From NCBI RefSeq assembly GCF_042643165.1, contig NZ_JBHRSH010000001.1, forward strand, positions 1,054,001-1,118,000: DNA of 64,000 nucleotides, in the 5' to 3' direction. The notes under the pieces are model-generated. The model did not search any database. It was not told the DNA's origin and saw nothing but the letters and a program-made list of their open reading frames with translations. This document shows, piece by piece, positions 25,640 through 34,335 of the stretch. Numbering within the stretch: position 1 is the stretch's first letter; every line of letters begins with the position of its first letter. The DNA is from Hyphococcus aureus (GTDB lineage Bacteria > Pseudomonadota > Alphaproteobacteria > Caulobacterales > Parvularculaceae). Position numbers and translations under genes: made by a program.

Positions 25640-26187
25640 GCGGACGCCGTCCGTCGAACGAGCCGCGCGGCGCGGGTTTCAGTAAACGCCGCAAACAGGG
25701 TCAAGGCGAACAGGCCGGCGGAAGCGAGCAGATTATAGCCCGCCATGGAAACGCCGAGAAACCGCCACTGCACATCTTCGCAGGACGGCGCGTCGGTTTT
25801 TTCCGTCAGGGAAGCGCCAAGATTGTTGATGTCGATATCGCCAAGTCCGCCGCCGCCGGAACAGATTGCGGGGCCGGGCCAGTAATCGTATTCAACGCCC
25901 GTGTGATAAAAGGCGAGGCCTGAGCTTACCGCATAGACAAGCGCGGCGGCGCCAACCGCAGCAGCGGCGGCGAGCTTAGATTTGAAAAGACGCGAGGCAG
26001 CAAGGCCGGCGGCAGCTAAGCCTAGCGCTGTCCAATGGGCTTCGCGCTGATCAAGACAGAGAATGCAAGGGACAAGGCCGCCGACTTTCTCGAACAGATG
26101 CGCGCCAGCGAGCATGGCGCCGCTCGCGGCGAAGGAAAGACCGAGCGCGCGTTCCGTCAAAGAGAGGTTTTTCACAAAACCGAACAT
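25636..26187 (-). CDS. dsbB: Disulphide bond formation protein DsbB
   Basis: A 183-residue inner-membrane quinone reductase for the DsbA pathway, with four hydrophobic segments. The first periplasmic loop has VPCILCLDQR (Cys-x2-Cys) and the second has AICSG...APSCEDVQW. The start at ATG 26187 (MFGFVKNLSLTERAL) is preferred; ATG 26208 would add 7 residues. It forms a coupled pair with coq7. No dsbA is in the window. Confidence 0.92.
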   Translation of the reverse strand: MFGFVKNLSLTERALGLSFAASGAMLAGAHLFEKVGGLVPCILCLDQREAHWTALGLAAAGLAASRLFKSKLAAAAAVGAAALVYAVSSGLAFYHTGVEYDYWPGPAICSGGGGLGDIDINNLGASLTEKTDAPSCEDVQWRFLGVSMAGYNLLASAGLFALTLFAAFTETRAARLVRRTASA

Positions 26188-26258
26188 GCCCGATATATAA
26201 CCTTTCAAGCCCTGCGACGCCTCTGGCGGATCGTCACATGCAGGTAGGCCGAATAATG

Positions 26259-26924
26259 TCAGCCTCGCGAAAGGAGCCAGGCTTTGACCAGGCTCAGGGT
26301 TTCTGCGCCGAGAAACACCAGCAGAAACACCCAGATAAACCCGATCAACAGGCCGCCAATGACGAGAAGGCCGTCACGCTCAATCAGGCCGAGCGCGATC
26401 ACTGCGACGCCGATGCCGGGGACGGTGTTGGTCAAGGGAAAGGGCGTCAGGATCGATGCGATGGGGACCAGCATCAAGGCGCCGATAATGCGCAGCGCCA
26501 GATGGCTTGTCACCGGACGGAAGCGTGGCGATGCGATGCGCTCAACCCAGCCCACATATTTTTCCGCGCGGGTCAGAACAGATGAAAAAGCGGGAATGGC
26601 GAAACGGCGGTCGTGAAGTTTTTTCGGCAGCCAGGGATGGCGTCCGCCGATCGCCATCTGTCCGGCGAGAAACAGCATGGGCAGGGCGACTATCTGCGGC
26701 AGGACGTAGATGAAAGGCAGACAGCAAGGCAAGGCGAGCAACAGCAGCAGAAAGCCGAAGGCGCGTTCATCCAGCCGGTCGACGACATCGCCCAATCTGG
26801 CGGTCGGGTCTTCATTGTCGGCGGCGGTGTTTTCCGGGGCCAGGCGCGTCAGCTCGTCGAGAATGTCGCGCAGCACGCGCGTCGCGCCGCGCATGGGTTT
26901 TGTGTCATCGGCAGGTATGGTCAT
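26259..26924 (-). CDS. ExoD-family membrane protein
   Basis: A 221-residue ExoD-like protein. Family signature blocks are LGDVVDRLDERAFGFLLLLLALPCCLPF, FLAGQMAIGGRHPWLPKKL and LTPFPLTNTVPGIGVAVIALGLIERDGLL. It has about five membrane segments. ExoD was linked to exopolysaccharide production and nodule invasion in rhizobia, with an unclear biochemical role. ATG 26924 is preferred over the TTG at 26933, having AAGGGCG about 8 bases upstream. Confidence 0.92.
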   Translation of the reverse strand: MTIPADDTKPMRGATRVLRDILDELTRLAPENTAADNEDPTARLGDVVDRLDERAFGFLLLLLALPCCLPFIYVLPQIVALPMLFLAGQMAIGGRHPWLPKKLHDRRFAIPAFSSVLTRAEKYVGWVERIASPRFRPVTSHLALRIIGALMLVPIASILTPFPLTNTVPGIGVAVIALGLIERDGLLVIGGLLIGFIWVFLLVFLGAETLSLVKAWLLSRG

Positions 26925-27064
26925 GAACGGCAACGCCCTTTCTTGCGCCGTGATCTAGGCGGTTTTGCTCATGCTACATAGCCCGGCTTAACAAATCTTT
27001 CGGGAGCCATTGACCGCGCCTTCGCGCTACCTAATATGCCGCCCTCACGTCGCCCGTGATCTGT

Positions 27065-27149
27065 GCCCCTCTGGCGGAACTGGTAGACGCGCTGGATTCA
27101 AAATCCAGTTCCTTCGGGAGTGCCGGTTCGATTCCGGCGGGGGGCACCA
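27065..27149 (+). tRNA. tRNA-Leu (anticodon CAA)
   Basis: The sequence folds into a leucine-type tRNA of 85 bases: acceptor arms GCCCCTC and GGGGGGC with one G-T pair, a D arm with TGGTAGACGCGC, an anticodon stem CTGGATTCAAAATCCAG reading CAA, a long variable arm (TTCCTTCGGGAG), and the T arm GCCGGTTCGATTCCGGC. The terminal CCA is encoded in the DNA. It decodes UUG. It lies alone between exoD and yjdM. Confidence 0.97.
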
Positions 27150-27183
27150 TTCTTGTTGTGGCGGCAGCTCGTTTTTTCAGAGC

Positions 27184-27522
27184 CTAGGCTTTTTTCACAA
27201 ATTCCGATTTCAGCTTCATGGCGCCGACGCCGTCAATGCGGCAATCAATGTTGTGATCGCCGTCCACAAGGCGGATGTTTTTCACTTTCGTGCCGACTTT
27301 CACGACCTGCGAGGAGCCTTTTATCTTGAGGTCCTTGATGACGGTGACGGCATCGCCATCTACGAGCGGCGTTCCATTGGCGTCGACCACACCGCTTTGT
27401 TCGGTATTAGCGCCTACCCCCGCAGGGCTCCACTCATGAGCGCATTCGGGGCAAACCAGCATTGCGCCGTCTTCATAGCTAAGCGTAGATCCGCATTGCG
27501 GGCAGGGTGGCAGATCACTCAT
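27184..27522 (-). CDS. yjdM: Zinc-ribbon protein YjdM (PhnA family)
   Basis: A 112-residue protein with an N-terminal zinc ribbon (CPQCGS and CPECAHEW) and a C-terminal beta domain (LVDGDAVTVIKDLKIKGSSQVVKVGTKVKNIRLVDGDHNIDCRI). Homologues are annotated PhnA for an old assignment to alkylphosphonate use; YjdM is not the phosphonoacetate hydrolase. The function is not known. It is separated by a terminator from the beta-helix gene upstream. Confidence 0.92.
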   Translation of the reverse strand: MSDLPPCPQCGSTLSYEDGAMLVCPECAHEWSPAGVGANTEQSGVVDANGTPLVDGDAVTVIKDLKIKGSSQVVKVGTKVKNIRLVDGDHNIDCRIDGVGAMKLKSEFVKKA

Positions 27523-27544
27523 TTTCGGCGTCCTTTCAGGAATG

Positions 27545-27571
27545 AAAAAACCCCGCCGAAGCGGGGTTTTT
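27545..27571. terminator. Terminator between beta-helix gene and yjdM
   Basis: AAAAAACCCCGC (27545-27556), loop CGAA, GCGGGGTTTTT (27561-27571). On the minus strand it ends the Sel1/beta-helix operon and lies 23 bases ahead of the yjdM start. Confidence 0.9.
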
Positions 27572-27591
27572 CAAAACGGTTGTTTTTAGAC

Positions 27592-28674
27592 CTAACAGCG
27601 GCCTTTGCGGCGATCCTTTTTGGAGCATCTGTCGCCGCCATTATTGTCGATCGTGTTGTTGGTGATCTTCGGCTCCAGGCCGTCACGCAGGAAGATTGAG
27701 AGACCGCCATTGCCGATGATCTCATTGTCTTCAATGACGCCATTGACGCCGAACGGAATGGCGACGCCGTCGCGCGTGTTCTGGGCGATTTCGTTATAGC
27801 GCACGAGAGAGAGCTTGGCGTATTTGTCGAGAATGACGCCGGAGCCTTTGTTGTTGCGGATCTTGTTGCCGATGAGGCTCGCCGAACCGTAGCCCGAAGA
27901 TTTTACGCCAGCGTCGAGATTGTCGAAAATCTCGTTGCCGGCGATGACCACGTCGGAACGGGTGCCATTGGCGATGTCGACGCCAACTTTGTTTTGCAAA
28001 ATCTTGTTGTCGATGATGAAGCTCTGCGAGAGCGAGTGTTGCTGAGCAACATAGACGCCCTCGGAGCCAGCGGAAATGCGGTTTTTCTCCAGCATCACAG
28101 TGCCGCCATTGATTTTCACCGCAGGCCGCACGCCGGAGCCGAGCACGTCGCTTTCCTTCAGCGTGAAGACGCCCTGATGCACGTTGATGCAGGCGTCGGC
28201 TCCGGAATTGATCTTCGCGGCGAAATGCACATTGGCTACTACCGCGTGGGCCGTGCCGTCTTTGGGAGCGAAATTAAGGCAAGGCATGTTCATGGGCGCG
28301 GAAATCTCAACGCCGGAGCCAGGGCCGCGATCTCCCTGAATGAATACCGATTTCTCGAGGGAAATGGATTCATTGTAGACGCCGTGCATCACATAAACGA
28401 CGCCGCCTTCGGCGACATCGTTGATGGCGCCTGAAATGGTTTTGTAGGGACCCGGTCCGTTGACGTCGACAATGATCTGCATCGGGCCTTTTTTATTCGA
28501 CCCGCCGCCGGTGGAGCCCGACGAGCCAGAAGACCCGGCGCCAGGCTCGCGGATTGGAAAGCCGCCGAGCGATTGCGCGTAAGCGCTGGTCGCCACGACG
28601 CTCGCCGCCAGGAGGCCGACGGCGCCGGCTTTGGCCATCTTCAGGGCGAATTGGGATTTATTCATGCGTTTCAT
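27592..28674 (-). CDS. Secreted right-handed parallel beta-helix protein
   Basis: A 360-residue exported protein. A signal peptide (ends near AYAQ) precedes a Gly/Ser linker, then a pectate-lyase-like beta-helix from about residue 65. Repeating coils are visible as NGGTVMLEKNRIS, NKILQNKVGVDI, NEIFDNLDAGVKSS, NKIRNNKGSGVIL, NEIAQNTRDGVAI and NEIIGNGGLSIFL, with the asparagine ladder typical of NosD-type helices. The C-terminus is Lys, Arg and Cys rich. No catalytic residues can be assigned. It follows the Sel1-repeat gene with 11 bases between, so they are one operon. Confidence 0.85.
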   Translation of the reverse strand: MKRMNKSQFALKMAKAGAVGLLAASVVATSAYAQSLGGFPIREPGAGSSGSSGSTGGGSNKKGPMQIIVDVNGPGPYKTISGAINDVAEGGVVYVMHGVYNESISLEKSVFIQGDRGPGSGVEISAPMNMPCLNFAPKDGTAHAVVANVHFAAKINSGADACINVHQGVFTLKESDVLGSGVRPAVKINGGTVMLEKNRISAGSEGVYVAQQHSLSQSFIIDNKILQNKVGVDIANGTRSDVVIAGNEIFDNLDAGVKSSGYGSASLIGNKIRNNKGSGVILDKYAKLSLVRYNEIAQNTRDGVAIPFGVNGVIEDNEIIGNGGLSIFLRDGLEPKITNNTIDNNGGDRCSKKDRRKGRC

Positions 28675-28685
28675 CTCAAGTCCCC

Positions 28686-29993
28686 CTACTGAATATCACG
28701 CGTGGATTCGAAGCTCAGCCGACGCAGCGCGTCATTGGCCGGGCGGTAGCCGAGCGCCGAAGCGCGGGCGAGGTGAAAGGCCGACTGGCGTTCATCCGGC
28801 GCCACTTCATTGAGGCCGGTCGTGCCGTCGCGGAAGACGACGCCAAGCGCGTAATGGGCGATGGCGAGGTTTTGGTTCGCCGCATCGGAGAGCCATTTCA
28901 CAGCCTGCTGGCCATCCTGTTCGACGCCAATGCCGCGCACAAACATGATGCCATAGACATATTGAGACATCGGATGTTTCGCCTTGGCGGCGTCGGCAAA
29001 GAGATCGACGGTCTGGCGCGGCGTCAAAACACCGGTCACGACAGCGTCTTTTTCTTCCGGCGTCATCTCATAGTCGCGTGCGACCTGTGAGTACTGGAAG
29101 CGGCGGATGGCGTCGCGGGTTGATGGCCCGAGCTTGTTGTCGACCGTACCAGCGCGGAAGCCGAGGGCGTTCAGCGCCCGCTGGACCAGTTCCACATCGA
29201 TGTCGGAAACCGCTTCAAGCGCGTCGGCCATGCGGATTTCTTCGAGCTCACGCTTGAGACGCTCAAGCTCTTCCTGCTGGCGCGTCTTGCCGGTGTGCTC
29301 GGGCGGCAGCGGCGGCTGCCAGTCTTCGACAGATTCTTTAGCGAGCTTGATTTCGTTAGACGTCATCAGAGGTTCGAGAAATTCGTAAGCGGCGCTCGCC
29401 TCTCCGACGCCGCGCTCCTTGGCGAGCGCATACATCTGAAGGGCTTTCGAGTTGCTTTTGTCGACGCCAGCGCCTTTCTGATACATCTCGCCGAGGCGAT
29501 AGATGTCGTAAGGGCTGCCAGCCTCGAATGTCTGCGCCACGAGGTTTTCCGCTTTCGTCACATCGGATGAACTCATGCGGAAACGGATATCCGTGAGGCG
29601 CGCTTCGGCGAGGATCTGTGCATTCACCTCATCAGCGGTGGGAAGTTGGTATGCGGAGAAATCGTGATAAGCGGCGAGGGTGTACCAGAGCAGCGACTGG
29701 ACATTGTCCACCGGAAGCTCCTCGAGCGGCGCAGCGGCGTTACGCGCGGCTTCAAGGGGTTTGCCAGAATAGACATCGCCTAGAATTTTCTTCGACCGGA
29801 TATCGCCAGCGAACGCGAAACGCCGCCAGATATCGAGCGCCTGCGAATATTGCCCGTTTTTGTAAGCCTCAAGACCGGCTTCGTAAGTTGCGTAAGACGG
29901 CGAAACCGCCGCCAGCGCCAAAACAGACGCTGCCGCCATGCCGCCGACCAGACGGCGCGCTTTTCCAAACAGCATTTTTGGATCTCTCTTCAT
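28686..29993 (-). CDS. Secreted Sel1-repeat protein with peptidoglycan-binding domain
   Basis: A 435-residue exported protein. After a signal peptide (cleavage near SYA) come Sel1-like/TPR repeats (ALDIWRRFAFAGDIRSKKILGDVY, DIYRLGEMYQKGAGVDKSNSKALQMYALAKERG), a charged coiled segment (EELERLKRELEEIRMA), a peptidoglycan-binding PGBD-like segment (VQRALNALGFRAGTVDNKLGPSTRDAIRRFQ), then further Sel1 repeats. It probably stays in the periplasm near the cell wall, as a scaffold. It starts the two-gene operon with the beta-helix protein. Confidence 0.85.
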   Translation of the reverse strand: MKRDPKMLFGKARRLVGGMAAASVLALAAVSPSYATYEAGLEAYKNGQYSQALDIWRRFAFAGDIRSKKILGDVYSGKPLEAARNAAAPLEELPVDNVQSLLWYTLAAYHDFSAYQLPTADEVNAQILAEARLTDIRFRMSSSDVTKAENLVAQTFEAGSPYDIYRLGEMYQKGAGVDKSNSKALQMYALAKERGVGEASAAYEFLEPLMTSNEIKLAKESVEDWQPPLPPEHTGKTRQQEELERLKRELEEIRMADALEAVSDIDVELVQRALNALGFRAGTVDNKLGPSTRDAIRRFQYSQVARDYEMTPEEKDAVVTGVLTPRQTVDLFADAAKAKHPMSQYVYGIMFVRGIGVEQDGQQAVKWLSDAANQNLAIAHYALGVVFRDGTTGLNEVAPDERQSAFHLARASALGYRPANDALRRLSFESTRDIQ

Positions 29994-30203
29994 ATCCCCG
30001 CTTCCCCTGACAAACTCCCCCGGCCCTAGCAGACCCGGATCGGCGCTTCACACGACCAGCGCGCTTGCGTCGCTCGCTAGTCCACGACCTCCGTCGAATC
30101 CGCATTAAAGCACGGCTCGGCGTGTCTCTCCATATTAACCTTTACCATTTCTGAAAGCAAAAGGGCGCCCCAAAGGCGTCACTCAGACTTGAGGCCCGCT
30201 GAA

Positions 30204-30461
30204 TCAGGCCGGATTCGGCCCCCGCGTGACCAGAAAGACGCAAACTGGCCTGTCGGCCGGCCCTTCATCGGGCTGGCGTACGGACTGATGGCGCGCTTCC
30301 TGACAGAAATGGGGAATATCAAGGGCGGCAATGGGGTCGTCCGCGCGAACGAGCAGGGCTGTGCCTGGGGTCAGACGCCGCAGCGCCGCCTCCATCCGGA
30401 TGACCGGCAGGGGGCAACGATAACCAGTGACATCCAGGATTTGAGGGGCGTCATCGGTCAC
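30204..30461 (-). CDS. TusA-family sulphurtransferase
   Basis: An 85-residue TusA/SirA-like protein with the CPLP motif (Cys16 in GYRCPLPVIR), the persulphide carrier cysteine of the family. TusA relays sulphur to tRNA thiolation and molybdenum cofactor; other family members differ in partners. GTG 30461 is chosen, having GGAGAG 5 bases upstream; a start at 30488 adds nine residues before it. No tus partner genes are nearby. It lies alone between the Sel1 operon and the TonB receptor. Confidence 0.85.
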   Translation of the reverse strand: MTDDAPQILDVTGYRCPLPVIRMEAALRRLTPGTALLVRADDPIAALDIPHFCQEARHQSVRQPDEGPADRPVCVFLVTRGPNPA

Positions 30462-30548
30462 GCGGCTCTCCAAAAAAAGAATAGGCAAAACAGAAGGATA
30501 GTAATGAAGCCGCGGCGACGTTCAGGCAAGACCGAGTGGCTGTTGCGT

Positions 30549-30580
30549 TAAAAAAAGCTCCGCATCCGAAGATGCGGAGC
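30549..30580 (-). terminator. Terminator after the TonB-dependent receptor
   Basis: GCTCCGCATC (30557-30566), loop CGAA, GATGCGGAGC (30571-30580). The A run 30550-30556 becomes the T tract on the minus strand, so it ends the receptor transcript. Confidence 0.88.
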
Positions 30581-30603
30581 CCGGGCTTGCAATGGTTTAG
30601 CCC

Positions 30604-32976
30604 TTAATTGGTCGCGAGTTGCAGCTCTATCCCCACGATGCGGCCTTTATTCAGCGGTGCAAATGAACCGCCGCCCAGAGACCCCGGAAGCTGGGTGTCG
30701 CCGCCGAACTGGACCTCATTGAGGAGGTTCTTGCCATAGAGCGAGATCGTCGCCCGATTGCTGAATGTGGTCAGGCTGACGCTGGCGTCGATCGAGCTGA
30801 CCGGGTTCAGTGTGCCGAGATTGTTATCCGTGTAATAGGATAGATCCCGGTGGTAATAGCGGAACCGGGCGTCGACGGATCCGGTTTCGCCAAGATCCCA
30901 AGAATAGAGAAAGCCTGCGCCATAGGTCCAGGGCGCAAGCCGCGGGATTTCGAGATTGAGATCCGCCTCGTCAACGACGCCGGGGCTGACCGCCGGGGCG
31001 CCGATGTCGAACAGAAGCGAGTCGTAATTGCCCCTTGTGTGACCAAGAGATCCCTCAAAAAGGAAATTGTCCGTGAGGGCGATCTGGCTCTCGATCTCGA
31101 AGCCCCAGATAGTGGCGTCTGCGGTGTTGGTGATGACCTGCACCACGCCGGCGATGGGGTCGGACAGGTTCAGCTCGCGCTGCATATCGCTGATGTCGTT
31201 ATAGAAGAGCGCGGCGTTGATGACCGCTTTGCCCTCAGCAGGCTGCGCCTTAAAGCCGACTTCCCAAGCGTTGACTTTTTCTTCGTCAAACGGGCCTGGC
31301 AGGAAGATTGGATCATAGGCCGGGTTTGGCACGATCGCCGGCGGCGGCGCCGGGTTTGGCACGAAGGGCAGCGACGCCGCAGATGTGTTGCGGAAGTTAT
31401 AACCGCCGGAGCGAACCCCTTGTGTGAAATGCGCATAGACATTCAGGTCTTCGCGCGGGCGCCATTCGAAACCGATCTTGCCGGTGAAGTTTTCCCAGCT
31501 GTCACTGTCGACGAAATCTTCAGAACACGATCCTGAAATGCGGACGTCGCAAGGCGTGGTGTTGGCGACAAGGGTTGAGATCACCGCGTCTTTTTCTTCG
31601 TGGGTCCAGCGCCCGCCGAGGATCAGGGTGAAGTTCTCACCGAGATCAATGTCAGCCTGACCGAACGCCGCATAAGTGGTCTGGTCCTGAACGCCGCCAC
31701 CATTGAAGAAACGGAAGCCGCCCAGAATGTTGCGGATCTCGTTATATTCCAGATCTTGCGTGAACCAGTAGCCGCCAACGGTTATGTCCACCGTATCAAA
31801 GAAACGTCCGGCATAGCGCAGCTCGTTCGACATCTGGTCCTGATCGGTTGTCGAATTTGAGTGGAACAGGAACAGCGGGGTCGCATCAATGTCGCCTCCG
31901 GTTTCGCCTTCGCCCTGACGCCAGCCGAAAATATTCGTGATAACGCCGTCGCCGAAAGGCACGTTCCAGTTAATCTCCGCTGTCACAGCATCACGTTTGG
32001 ACGTGTAAAAGCCCGGATTGTCGATGGAGAAATCAAAGCTGTTGCGATCGGCGCTGAAGAACGGGTTTGTAACGCCTGCGCCATTGGTATGGTTCTGGGC
32101 TGGCGGGCCGTCGCCTTCGCTATCGAAATGCTCGTAACGCACAAGAATTTCGAAATCATCCGATGGCGTGAAGGAAATTGATGGACGGATCATCCATGTT
32201 TCCGCCGCGCCGAAATCCTCAAAGGCGTCGGGACCGGATGTCGCCACAAGTGGGGCCAGCGCGCCAAACACGGCGGGCGCTATCGCATTAGGCACCGGCC
32301 CGCCGAGATAGCGGCGGAAATAGCCTTCATCCTTGTTGTAATAGACAGAGACACGGGCTTTCAAAATATCTTCGATGATGGGGCCGCCGACAGCGGCCAT
32401 GGCGTAATAATTCGCCCCGCCGCCATTGAGGCCGCTTTCTGCTGCGCCCTTGAAGGAGGCTTCGAATTCGTCAGTCGGCCTTTTCGAATTTAGCAACACA
32501 GCGCCGCCGGTAACGTTGCGGCCGAAGAGAATGCCTTGAGGTCCGCGCAAGACTTCAACGGATTCAAGATCGAAAATGTCGAGCACGACACCGCCATTGA
32601 TGCCGAGATAAACGCCGTCCACAAACACGCCGACAGTCGGGTCAATCGATGGAATGGAAGAGTTGATGCCGACGCCGCGAATGGAAAAATTCGCCGTGCC
32701 TCTGGTCGTCCCGATATCATCAAAGGAGACGTTGGGGATCGAATAAGACAGGCTTTGAAGATCGCGAACTTTCAGCGCGTCGAGCTGATCGCCGCCATAA
32801 GCTGTAATGGCGAGCGGGACGTCCTGCACGTCTTCTGCGTTCGCTTTCTTGGTGCCAGTGACAAAGATCGTGTCACGGAGCGTTTCGACGGATGTCTGGG
32901 CTGAAGCGGCTGTTCCTGCGGCCATGCTTGCGGCGAGCGCAAGCACAGACGTTCTGGCGATTAGGCCAAGTTTCAT
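30604..32976 (-). CDS. TonB-dependent receptor
   Basis: A 790-residue outer-membrane receptor. The signal peptide (MKLGLIARTSVLALAASMAA...ASA) is followed by a likely TonB box (DTIFVTGTK), a plug domain (VPLAITAYGGDQLDALKVRDLQSLSYSIPNV, GVGINSS, VEVLRGPQGILFGRNVTGGAV) and a 22-strand barrel with many aromatic girdle positions. The last residue is Asn, not the usual Phe. The substrate is unknown; homologues of this size often serve carbohydrates, siderophores or other large compounds. ATG 32976 has a perfect GGGAGGAC ribosome site and starts the signal peptide. Confidence 0.92.
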   Translation of the reverse strand: MKLGLIARTSVLALAASMAAGTAASAQTSVETLRDTIFVTGTKKANAEDVQDVPLAITAYGGDQLDALKVRDLQSLSYSIPNVSFDDIGTTRGTANFSIRGVGINSSIPSIDPTVGVFVDGVYLGINGGVVLDIFDLESVEVLRGPQGILFGRNVTGGAVLLNSKRPTDEFEASFKGAAESGLNGGGANYYAMAAVGGPIIEDILKARVSVYYNKDEGYFRRYLGGPVPNAIAPAVFGALAPLVATSGPDAFEDFGAAETWMIRPSISFTPSDDFEILVRYEHFDSEGDGPPAQNHTNGAGVTNPFFSADRNSFDFSIDNPGFYTSKRDAVTAEINWNVPFGDGVITNIFGWRQGEGETGGDIDATPLFLFHSNSTTDQDQMSNELRYAGRFFDTVDITVGGYWFTQDLEYNEIRNILGGFRFFNGGGVQDQTTYAAFGQADIDLGENFTLILGGRWTHEEKDAVISTLVANTTPCDVRISGSCSEDFVDSDSWENFTGKIGFEWRPREDLNVYAHFTQGVRSGGYNFRNTSAASLPFVPNPAPPPAIVPNPAYDPIFLPGPFDEEKVNAWEVGFKAQPAEGKAVINAALFYNDISDMQRELNLSDPIAGVVQVITNTADATIWGFEIESQIALTDNFLFEGSLGHTRGNYDSLLFDIGAPAVSPGVVDEADLNLEIPRLAPWTYGAGFLYSWDLGETGSVDARFRYYHRDLSYYTDNNLGTLNPVSSIDASVSLTTFSNRATISLYGKNLLNEVQFGGDTQLPGSLGGGSFAPLNKGRIVGIELQLATN

Positions 32977-33163
32977 GGTGTCCTCCCTGATGTTGCCGCG
33001 CCGGTTTTCCGGCGTCATGCGTTTTTTTTGGGAGAACCGGCGCCTGTTCCTGTTACTCCCACCGCCAGTGTAGCGCGGAAGCGGGGTCGGTAATAGAAGT
33101 TCATGCAGATAGACGCAGTCGTTGCGCCCCTGTTGCTTCAATTCAACAGGCCTTCGCATGCGC

Positions 33164-33196
33164 AAAAGGGGCGCGCAGTTTCTGCGCACCCCTTTT
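33164..33196 (-). terminator. Terminator after the slipin gene
   Basis: A long hairpin, AAAAGGGGCGCGCAG (33164-33178), loop TTT, CTGCGCACCCCTTTT (33182-33196), with one mismatch, followed by a T run on the minus strand. It ends the nfeD-slipin operon and insulates the TonB receptor. Confidence 0.85.
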
Positions 33197-33216
33197 TTAT
33201 TGTGGAGAACGCCTGA

Positions 33217-33966
33217 CTAAGAGCGAAGGCGGTTCGCCAGATCGTTCATGGAGAAGGGAAAGACAATGGTGTTGGTCCTGTCGCCGGCGATGTCCTGGAG
33301 CGAGTTGAGATAACGTAACTCCATGGCGCCGGGCGATGTGGCGAGCACCTGCGCGGCTTCGGAAAGTTTCGCCGCCGCCTGAAATTCGCCTTCCGCGAGG
33401 ATGACTTTCGAGCGCCGTTCGCGTTCGGCTTCGGCCTGACGGGCGATGGCCCGGATCATGGACTGGTCAACATCCACATGCTTGATCTCCACATTGGAGA
33501 CCTTGATGCCCCAGGCCTCGGTCTGGGTGTCGAGGATTTCCTGAATGTCCTTGTTGAGCTTGTCGCGCTCCTGCAGCATTTCATCGAGATCATGCTTGCC
33601 GAGAACGGAGCGCAGCGTGGTCTGGGCGAGCTGGCTCGTCGCCGCCATATAATTCTCCACCTGCACTACCGCGCGAACCGCATCGACGACACGGTAATAG
33701 ATGACTGCGTTCACCTTTACCGAGACGTTATCCTGCGAAATGACATCCTGCGTCGGCACGTCGTGAACCAGCGTGCGCATGTCCACCTTGCGCATGGTCT
33801 GGATGATCGGGATCAGCAGAATGAGGCCGGGACCTGCGGCTTTCCGGCCGACGCGGCCAAGGGTGAAGATGACCCCGCGCTCATATTCTTTGAGGATTTT
33901 GATGATGCTGGTGACGATGACGAATGCAAACGCCAGCAACGGGATGAGAAAACCTATTCCGCCCAT
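33217..33966 (-). CDS. Slipin (stomatin/prohibitin-like SPFH protein)
   Basis: A 249-residue SPFH protein. One N-terminal membrane segment (residues 4-22) is followed by the band-7 domain (EYERGVIFTLGRV, GPGLILLIPIIQ, DVPTQDVISQDNVSVKVNAVIYYRV) and a C-terminal helix rich in Ala, Glu and Arg (AIARQAEAERERRSKVILAEGEFQAA). Slipins oligomerise on membranes and partner NfeD proteins in bacterial lipid-domain organisation. It is the last gene of the operon with two nfeD genes. Confidence 0.93.
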   Translation of the reverse strand: MGGIGFLIPLLAFAFVIVTSIIKILKEYERGVIFTLGRVGRKAAGPGLILLIPIIQTMRKVDMRTLVHDVPTQDVISQDNVSVKVNAVIYYRVVDAVRAVVQVENYMAATSQLAQTTLRSVLGKHDLDEMLQERDKLNKDIQEILDTQTEAWGIKVSNVEIKHVDVDQSMIRAIARQAEAERERRSKVILAEGEFQAAAKLSEAAQVLATSPGAMELRYLNSLQDIAGDRTNTIVFPFSMNDLANRLRS

Positions 33967-34016
33967 GGGGGCCTCCTTGTTTATCGTTCTATTGGCGCGG
34001 CTGCGCCCGCATTGCG

Positions 34017-34331
34017 CTAGGGCGCGTTCTTTTTAACGTGAAGCAATAATCCGTTGACGGAGAGAATAGTCACGGGGTCGCCGGGCTTGAGGTCATCTTT
34101 AGAGACTGCACGCCACAACTCACCACCAGCTGAAACATATCCTTTTCCGTCCGCCCATTCGGTGACATCCGCACGGTTGACGTTCATGGCTTCTCCGACG
34201 CGGAAGGGCGTTTTCCAGCGCATGAAGAGAAGACCGTAAATTTTTGCGGCCGCGACAGCGGCGAAACCGCCGACGACCATAATGACGATGAATCTTAACG
34301 GATCGTCTGGAAGCCCTGTTACCTCAAACAT
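34017..34331 (-). CDS. Short NfeD-family membrane protein
   Basis: A 104-residue protein with one membrane segment (FIVIMVVGGFAAVAAAKIYGLLF) and a C-terminal OB-like domain similar to the end of NfeD (GKGYVSAGGELWRAVSKDDLKPGDPVTILSVNGLLLHVKK). It lacks the protease part. It may be a second NfeD subunit for the slipin. ATG 34331 begins 5 bases after the upstream nfeD stop, so the genes are coupled. Confidence 0.82.
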   Translation of the reverse strand: MFEVTGLPDDPLRFIVIMVVGGFAAVAAAKIYGLLFMRWKTPFRVGEAMNVNRADVTEWADGKGYVSAGGELWRAVSKDDLKPGDPVTILSVNGLLLHVKKNAP

Positions 34332-34335
34332 CCGT

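Noticed and set aside
27184..27522. Naming yjdM a phosphonoacetate hydrolase (PhnA)
   Set aside because: The protein has the zinc-ribbon YjdM layout, not the alkaline-phosphatase fold of phosphonoacetate hydrolase; the shared name is historical.
27010..27699. Plus-strand frame spanning the tRNA and yjdM region
   Set aside because: It reads through tRNA-Leu and antisense to yjdM; both of those are well supported.
30157..30182. GGCGCC / GGCGTC hairpin downstream of the Sel1 gene start
   Set aside because: The stem is short, needs a wobble pair and has no T tract; not a convincing terminator.
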